Source: Flavobacteriales bacterium
GTDB taxonomy: Bacteria; Bacteroidota; Bacteroidia; Flavobacteriales_F; PHOS-HE28
Assembly: GCA_023957375.1 (NCBI GenBank)
Contig: JAMLHB010000001.1
Location: forward strand, 248,001 to 312,000
Direction of reading: 5' to 3'
Length of the DNA: 64,000 nt
The notes beneath the pieces were generated by a model that was not told where the DNA came from, ran no database searches, and saw only the letters and a program-made list of their open reading frames with translations. Shown here one piece after another: positions 59,313 through 64,000 of this stretch; within the stretch, counting starts at the first letter, position 1, and every line of letters begins with the position of its first letter. A program made the position numbers and the translations under genes.

Positions 59313-59900
59313 ATGAAACGTTCCACCATCATCCTCCTCGTCGCCTTGGGCGCCATCGTGCTCTGGGCCATCAACTTCCAGCGCGGCATGGTAGGCATGG
59401 ACGAAGGCGTTGCGGCACAGTGGAGCAACGTGGAAAACGCCTATCAGCTCCGGGCCGACAAGACCAAAAACATCGTGGAGATCATCAAGGGGTCGGCCGA
59501 TTTCGAAAAGAGCACCTTGACCGAGGTGATCGAAGCCCGGGCCAAGGCCACCAGCATCCAGCTCAAGGCGGACGACCTCACCCCGGAGAACCTCGCCAAG
59601 TTCGAGGAGGCCCAGCAGCAGCTCAGCGGCGCGTTGAGCCGCTTGATGGTGACCGTGGAACGCTACCCCGACCTGAAGACCACCACCGCCTTCCGCGATT
59701 TCCAAGCCCAGTATGAAGGCATGGAAAACCGCATCGGGGTGGAGCGCCGCAAGTTCAATGACCTCGCACGCGAATACAACGCCAAGGTCAAGCGCATCCC
59801 CAACAACCTGCTGGCCGGGCTGTTCGGCTTTGGGGAAAAGGCCTACTTCAAGGCACAGGAAGGTACCGATGTGGCGCCCGACATCAGCTTCACCAAGTGA
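59313..59900 (+). CDS. LemA family protein
   Basis: A 195-residue protein with one N-terminal membrane helix (IILLVALGAIVLWAINF, about residues 6-22) and a helical bundle outside it. AAQWSNVENAYQLRADKTKN (about residues 35-54) and YPDLKTTTAFRDFQAQYEG (about 118-136), then RIGVERRKFNDLAREYNAKV are the LemA hallmarks. Function is not firmly known; in many bacteria it is encoded together with TPM-domain proteins, as here. CATCTTTG about 35 nt upstream is one mismatch from the -7 box. The next gene starts at a GTG overlapping its stop (GTGA). Confidence 0.92.
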   Translation: MKRSTIILLVALGAIVLWAINFQRGMVGMDEGVAAQWSNVENAYQLRADKTKNIVEIIKGSADFEKSTLTEVIEARAKATSIQLKADDLTPENLAKFEEAQQQLSGALSRLMVTVERYPDLKTTTAFRDFQAQYEGMENRIGVERRKFNDLAREYNAKVKRIPNNLLAGLFGFGEKAYFKAQEGTDVAPDISFTK

Positions 59901-60346
59901 GAGAGCGCATCGCCATCGAAGAGTGGCTCCGGCCCGATGAGCACAACCGCGTCCGCGAGGCTGTCCGCATGGCGGAGAAGGGTACTAGTGGCGAGATCCG
60001 CGTGCATTTGGACCTGGCCATCCTGGACGATGTGCTCGACCATGCCGCGTACGTCTTCCACGAACTGGGCATGGACCGGACCCGGGAGCGCAACGGCGTA
60101 CTGCTGTATGTGAGCGTGCCGGGCCGCAAGGTGGCCGTGGTGGGCGACACGGCCATTCATGCGCAATTGGGTGATGCATTCTGGAAAGACGTGCTCGAGG
60201 AGGTCCTGGCGCATTTCCGCCACGACCGCTTTTGCGATGGGCTGTGCGCGGGCGTGGCCGTGCTGGGCGAGAAGTTGAAGAAGCACTTTCCGCACCGCGC
60301 GGACGACCGGAATGAACTGAGCGACGAGATCAGCTTTGGCACATGA
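59897..60346 (+). CDS. TPM-domain protein (small, cytoplasmic-looking)
   Basis: A 149-residue protein from GTG 59897. TPM features are AEKGTSGEIRVHLD (about residues 25-38), a RERNGVLLYVSVPGRKVAVV core (about residues 63-82) with the D-T-A-I-H turn, and AGVAVLGEKLKKHFP near 126. It lacks both a signal peptide and a C-terminal membrane helix, so it differs from the longer TPM protein that follows. Its stop overlaps the next start by 4 bp (ATGA). The TPM fold is linked to acid phosphatase or chaperone-like roles in other systems; its function here is unknown. Confidence 0.83.
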   Translation: MRERIAIEEWLRPDEHNRVREAVRMAEKGTSGEIRVHLDLAILDDVLDHAAYVFHELGMDRTRERNGVLLYVSVPGRKVAVVGDTAIHAQLGDAFWKDVLEEVLAHFRHDRFCDGLCAGVAVLGEKLKKHFPHRADDRNELSDEISFGT

Positions 60347-61152
60347 ACGTTGTACGCATGTTTCCTATCGCCGTGGCTGCAACCTTGGCTGTAGCGGCTT
60401 TTCCGGCCGTGCCCGATCCCTGCTTTCCGGCCAAGCCAGCCAACGAGAACAGGCTGGTGTTCCAGTACACGCCCTTTTTGGATGCCGGGCAGGAAGAGCA
60501 GCTCAATGCCAAACTCGTGCATTTCGCCCGCGAAACCAGCAACCGCATCGCGGTAGTTGCGGTGGACACCTTGTGCGGCTATCCACCCTCCGAGTTCGCC
60601 TTCCAACTGGGCGAAGCCTGGGGCATGGGCCGAAAGGGCATCGATAACGGCGTGCTGGTGCTGGTGAAGCCCAATGGCAAACCGGGTGACCGCCACGTGT
60701 TCATCGCCGTGGGTTACGGCCTGGAAGGGGCCATCCCGGACTTGATCGCCAAGCGCATTGTGGAGGAGGAGATCTTGCCGCGCTTCCGGAACGGCGACCT
60801 GTACGGCGGCATGGACAAGGCCACCACCGTGCTGATGGCCTTGGCCAAGGGGGAGATCGATGCCAAGAGCTACGGCAAGGAACCCGTCCCTTGGCTTCCC
60901 ATCGCGGGGATCGTGTTGTTCTTTGTGTTCATCATCCTGTCGGCGGTGGGGCGAACCCGGCGGTATGCCCGCGTGAACGGCATTGATTTCTGGGCGGCCT
61001 GGACCTTGATGAACGCGGCGAGCTCATCCCATGGGAGCAGCTGGCGCGGCTTTACCGGGGGCGGTGGCGGCGGTTTCAGCGGGGGAGGAGGCGGCTTCGG
61101 AGGATTTGGCGGTGGAAGTTTCGGTGGGGGCGGGGCTGGTGGTTCCTGGTAA
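60343..61152 (+). CDS. TPM-domain (YgcG-like) membrane protein with Gly-rich tail
   Basis: A 269-residue protein. A signal-like segment (about residues 5-24) precedes a TPM domain: LVFQYTPFLDAGQEEQLNAK, then SNRIAVVAVDTLCGYPPSEF (about residues 65-84), GIDNGVLVLVKPNG and IAVGYGLEGAIPDLIAKRI. A transmembrane helix near residues 183-203 follows, then an extreme glycine-rich C-terminus (GFTGGGGGGFSGGGGGFGG...GGAGGSW). This is the standard architecture of YgcG/PF04536 proteins paired with LemA. The operon order LemA, short TPM, long TPM has overlaps at both junctions. Confidence 0.92.
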   Translation: MNVVRMFPIAVAATLAVAAFPAVPDPCFPAKPANENRLVFQYTPFLDAGQEEQLNAKLVHFARETSNRIAVVAVDTLCGYPPSEFAFQLGEAWGMGRKGIDNGVLVLVKPNGKPGDRHVFIAVGYGLEGAIPDLIAKRIVEEEILPRFRNGDLYGGMDKATTVLMALAKGEIDAKSYGKEPVPWLPIAGIVLFFVFIILSAVGRTRRYARVNGIDFWAAWTLMNAASSSHGSSWRGFTGGGGGGFSGGGGGFGGFGGGSFGGGGAGGSW

Positions 61153-61155
61153 GCG

Positions 61156-61920
61156 ATGCCCGGATACAAGAAGTGGATCTTCGGCAGCTTGGGCTTTGCG
61201 CTCACGGGCACGCCCATCGGCGCGGTGATCGGCTTCGCCTTGGGTGCCTTGTTGGACAATGCCGAGGGTGTGGTGGTTGCCGCACCTGGCGGGGAGCGTC
61301 GCCGCTTCCAGCCGGGCAACGAGCGCCGCACCGCCACCCCGGGAGACCTGGCCGTGAGCTTGGTGATCCTCACCGCCGCCGTGATGAAGGCCGATGGCAA
61401 GGCTACGCACGGCGAGCTGGGGCACGTGCGCCGGTTTTTCGTCCACCAGTTCGGTCCGCAGCACAGCGCCGAACTGCTGCGCCTGCTCCGCGATGTGCTC
61501 AAGCGGGAGATCCCGCTGCGCGACGTGTGCCTGCAGATCCGCAGCCACCTTTCCCACCCCGAACGCCTGCAGGTGATGCACTACCTGATCGGCCTGGCCA
61601 ACGCGGACGGCATGGCCCGTATGGCGGAACGCAAAGTGCTCGAACGCATCGCGGCCGACCTGGGCATCAGCGAGAAGGACCTCGCCTCCTTGGATGCCAT
61701 GTTCCGGGGGCCTTCCGTGGACAGTGCCTACACGGTGCTGGAGGCGGACCCCAAGGCCAGCGACGAGGAGCTGAAAAAAGCCTACCGGCGCATGGCCATG
61801 AAACACCACCCGGACCGCGTGGCCAACCTGGGTGAGGAAGTGCAGAAGGCGGCCGCGGAGAAGTTCCGAAGAGTGCAGGAAGCCTGGGAGCGCGTGGCTG
61901 CGGAGCGCGGCATCAAGTGA
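61156..61920 (+). CDS. TerB/DjlA-like protein with C-terminal J domain
   Basis: A 254-residue protein beginning 3 nt after the TPM gene. The N-terminal WIFGSLGFALTGTPIGAVIG with FALGALL (about residues 7-33) is a DjlA-type membrane hairpin. Residues about 60-175 form a TerB-like helical domain (LVILTAAVMKADGKATHGEL, then IGLANADGMARMAERKVL). The end holds a J domain: YTVLEADPKASDEELKKAYR and the HPD tripeptide in MKHHPDRV (about residues 214-221). It is a DnaK co-chaperone, presumably acting on membrane or envelope clients. It is the last gene of the LemA operon and converges with kup. Confidence 0.92.
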   Translation: MPGYKKWIFGSLGFALTGTPIGAVIGFALGALLDNAEGVVVAAPGGERRRFQPGNERRTATPGDLAVSLVILTAAVMKADGKATHGELGHVRRFFVHQFGPQHSAELLRLLRDVLKREIPLRDVCLQIRSHLSHPERLQVMHYLIGLANADGMARMAERKVLERIAADLGISEKDLASLDAMFRGPSVDSAYTVLEADPKASDEELKKAYRRMAMKHHPDRVANLGEEVQKAAAEKFRRVQEAWERVAAERGIK

Positions 61921-61955
61921 GGGCCACAGGGGCAGGAACCTAAGGCACGCCCGGA

Positions 61956-63938
61956 TCAACCCCGTGTTCGGTGGTGCACCCGCACCAGCGGTACCTCGCG
62001 CGGGGCGGCGATCACCAAGGGCACCTTTTCCACCACGCTCACATTGGGGTCCAGCCCCATGGCATCGCGGTCGCTTTGTGACAGGGACTTCAGGGCGAAG
62101 TATGCGTCCAGCACGAAGCCGTCGCGCAGGCTGAACTCGTTCTCCACGGAGAGGACCCGTTCGGTGATCACATACAGGATATCCGTATGGAAGTCGCCCT
62201 TCTTGATGGATTCGTACTTGTTGCGGAACTCCAGCTCGTGGTCCGCGTCCAACTCCTCCAACACCCGGCGGAAGAACAGGTTGATCCGCGGCTGCACGCG
62301 GAAGCCCAAGTTGAAATCCACCCGGATCACCTTGTCGTCGATCAGCTCGCTGATGCGGTACTCCATCGTGTAGGGCTCGTCGGTGTAGTTCACGTGGATG
62401 AACCAATAGATCTCCGCCCGCTTCACCTTGCGCGCCAACAGACTGTTGACGATCCAACGCTCCACCTGGGAGGCATCGTCGGCCTTGGTGAGGTAGGCCA
62501 GGTGGGTGGCGTATTTGGGTATGTCCTTGTCGTTGCTCAGCTCGCGCAAAGCCTCCACGTGGTCCATCAACGGAACAAACTCGATGAAACTGTTGATGAT
62601 CTTGCGGGCCCGGAACCAGATGAACATCACCCCCAGCACCAGCACCACACCCACCAGCAGCAGCGGGAAATGGAGGATCTTCACGGCGTTGGCCACGAAG
62701 TTGGCCAGCTCCACCGTGAAGAACAACGCGATCAACGGGAGCACCAGCCACAGCTTCCAGCGCCGCACGAAGTGCATGTAGCCGAACAGCAACAGGGTGG
62801 TCATCAGCATGGCCACCACGATGAAGAACCCGTACGCCGCCTCCATGTTGGCACTGTTGCGGAAGTAGAACATCACGCCCATGCAGCCCGCCCACAGCAG
62901 CCAGTTCACGCTGGGGATATAGATCTGGCCGCGCACCAGGGTGGGGAATTTCACGCGCACACGTGGCCAGAAGTTCAGGGTGATCGCTTCGTTGATCAGG
63001 GTGAACGAGCCGCTGATCACCGCTTGGCAGGCCACAATGGCCGCCAGTGTGGAAATGGCCACGCCCACTAAGCGGAACCAGGGCGGCATCACCTCGAAGA
63101 ACGGGTTCAGCTCGCCCAGGTCGCTGCCTTGGTGCTTCAGCAGCCACGCACCTTGCCCCATGTAGTTGCACACCAGGGCGATCTTCACGAAGGTCCATGT
63201 GGCGCGGATGTTCCGACGGCCGCAGTGCCCCAGGTCGTTGTACAAGCCCTCTGCCCCGGTGGTGCACAGGAACACCGCGCCCAGCAGCCAGAACCCGCCG
63301 GGATATTGGGTGAGCAGTTGCACCGCGTATTTGGGGTTGAGGCTCGCCAGCACGTGCGGGTTGTGCGTGATCTGGGCCACGCCCAGCACGGTGAGCATGG
63401 TGAACCAGATGAGCATGATGGGCCCGAAGGAGAAACCGACCACCTTGGTGCCGAAACGCTGGAAGAAGAACAGCAGGCTGAGGATGATGGCCACCACCAT
63501 CACCGTGAGGGTGTTCCCCGCCTCGATGATGCCGGAGAAGGCGGGCACCCCGCTGAGGCCTTCGATCGCCGAGGAAACCGAAATGGACGGGGTGAGGATG
63601 CCGTCGGCCAGCAGGGTGGCGGCGCCGATGATGGCCGGTAGCCAGAGCCACTTGCCGAAGCGCCGCACCAGGGCGTAAAGGGAGAACACCCCGCCCTCAC
63701 CCCGGTTGTCCGCTTGCAGCGTGAGGTAGATGTACTTGAAGGAGGTGAGGATGGTGAGCGTCCAGAAGATGCAGCTCAGTCCGCCCAAAACCACGGTTTC
63801 CGTGATGGGGCCGGTGGCGCCCACGATCGCCTTGAACACGTAGAGCGGGGAGGTGCCGATATCCCCGAACACGATGCCCAAGGTCATCAGCATGCCGGCC
63901 CAGGTCAGCGGCTGCTGATGTGTTCTGTGCAGGGGCAT
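61956..63938 (-). CDS. kup: KUP-family potassium uptake transporter
   Basis: A 660-residue membrane protein. The start MPLHRTHQQPLTWAGMLMTL precedes the KUP signature GIVFGDIGTSPLYVFKAI (about residues 21-38). About twelve hydrophobic segments run to residue 440, followed by a soluble C-terminal domain (about 450-660), as in Kup/TrkD. VFLCTTGAEGLYNDLGHCGR near 208 and FEVMPPWFRLVG are further family blocks. It imports potassium by proton symport. TACATTCG at 63972-63979, 33 nt before the ATG, is a candidate promoter. A very long antisense/alternate frame overlapping its 3' half is a codon-bias shadow. Confidence 0.95.
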   Translation of the reverse strand: MPLHRTHQQPLTWAGMLMTLGIVFGDIGTSPLYVFKAIVGATGPITETVVLGGLSCIFWTLTILTSFKYIYLTLQADNRGEGGVFSLYALVRRFGKWLWLPAIIGAATLLADGILTPSISVSSAIEGLSGVPAFSGIIEAGNTLTVMVVAIILSLLFFFQRFGTKVVGFSFGPIMLIWFTMLTVLGVAQITHNPHVLASLNPKYAVQLLTQYPGGFWLLGAVFLCTTGAEGLYNDLGHCGRRNIRATWTFVKIALVCNYMGQGAWLLKHQGSDLGELNPFFEVMPPWFRLVGVAISTLAAIVACQAVISGSFTLINEAITLNFWPRVRVKFPTLVRGQIYIPSVNWLLWAGCMGVMFYFRNSANMEAAYGFFIVVAMLMTTLLLFGYMHFVRRWKLWLVLPLIALFFTVELANFVANAVKILHFPLLLVGVVLVLGVMFIWFRARKIINSFIEFVPLMDHVEALRELSNDKDIPKYATHLAYLTKADDASQVERWIVNSLLARKVKRAEIYWFIHVNYTDEPYTMEYRISELIDDKVIRVDFNLGFRVQPRINLFFRRVLEELDADHELEFRNKYESIKKGDFHTDILYVITERVLSVENEFSLRDGFVLDAYFALKSLSQSDRDAMGLDPNVSVVEKVPLVIAAPREVPLVRVHHRTRG

Positions 63939-63971
63939 GGCGATTTTCCGCGCCTTTCCAAAAGCGGGGCG

Positions 63972-63979
63972 CGAATGTA
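63972..63979 (-). promoter_or_regulatory. -7 box TACATTCG for kup
   Basis: A minus-strand TAnnTTCG match 33 nt before the kup ATG at 63938. Confidence 0.45.
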
Positions 63980-64000
63980 GGGCAGTTGGGCCGAACCATG

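Noticed and set aside
61024-63651. Very long minus-strand frame (875 codons) overlapping kup and the TerB/TPM genes
   Set aside because: It lies in another frame of kup, which has a perfect KUP signature and membrane profile, and runs antisense through the TerB/J-domain gene. The predicted protein is Arg/Gly/His-rich with no domain, typical of GC-rich shadow frames.

Overview
The window looks like chromosomal DNA from an uncultured, GC-rich (about 60% by eye) member of the Bacteroidota, most likely Flavobacteriales. The evidence is two secreted proteins with type IX secretion C-terminal sorting domains, a gliding-motility-type CHU_C domain, DUF6089/PorG-like and DUF4920 proteins, very weak Shine-Dalgarno sequences, and repeated TAnnTTTG/TAnnTTCG boxes (the Bacteroidota sigma factor -7 element) upstream of genes. 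No rRNA, tRNA or CRISPR array was seen.

Layout. (1) 1-17772 is a surface or exopolysaccharide locus. It holds the end of an exosortase-like gene with a small membrane partner, an SGNH-type protein, UDP-GlcNAc 2-epimerase (wecB), five glycosyltransferases, three NAD-dependent sugar epimerases/dehydratases, an O-antigen ligase/polymerase-type membrane protein and two convergent AsnB-type amidotransferases. (2) 17960-24467 is mixed: a PorG-like outer-membrane protein, a flavin oxidoreductase, a CHU_C fibronectin-repeat adhesin, a lipoprotein esterase and a fatty-acid desaturase. (3) 24800-36748 is a defence island: a complete type I restriction-modification system (hsdR, hsdM, hsdS) followed by two separate pairs of HipA-like kinase plus DUF3037-like protein, a DUF1828-type pair and a tiny conserved-looking protein. 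These modules are separated by copies of the hsdS 3' tail. (4) 36968-64000 is mostly housekeeping: guaB, a TIGR02757 protein, an inositol-monophosphatase-type gene, lgt, a 1327-residue T9SS protein, mtaB, a TraB/GumN protein, mutL with two rhomboids and an endonuclease/exonuclease/phosphatase gene, DUF4920-PAP2-isoaspartyl peptidase, LemA-TPM-TPM-TerB/DnaJ, and kup.

The most unusual content is non-coding. A 303-bp element (1862-2164) and a 55-bp element (56851-56905) share CAGGGC...GCCCTG ends, and each is bounded by its own perfect 10-bp direct repeat. This points to a non-autonomous mobile element family whose smallest form is one terminal unit of the larger one. REP-like palindromes (GACCCC-GGA-GGGGTC) occur inside the 303-bp element, between hsdR and hsdM, and in a 470-bp inverted-repeat structure at 41009-41478. 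A second repeat family (15736-15898 and 41009-41478) has a conserved 117-bp core and stems that differ between copies yet stay self-complementary; in both copies the stem starts at the last base of a TAA stop codon. At several genes the -7 box lies only 3-7 nt from the start codon, which implies leaderless mRNAs.

The defence island is the best candidate for a little-described system. Two divergent kinase/partner pairs are wired into the 3' end of a type I RM locus, and hsdS-tail repeats could act as recombination points for exchanging modules.
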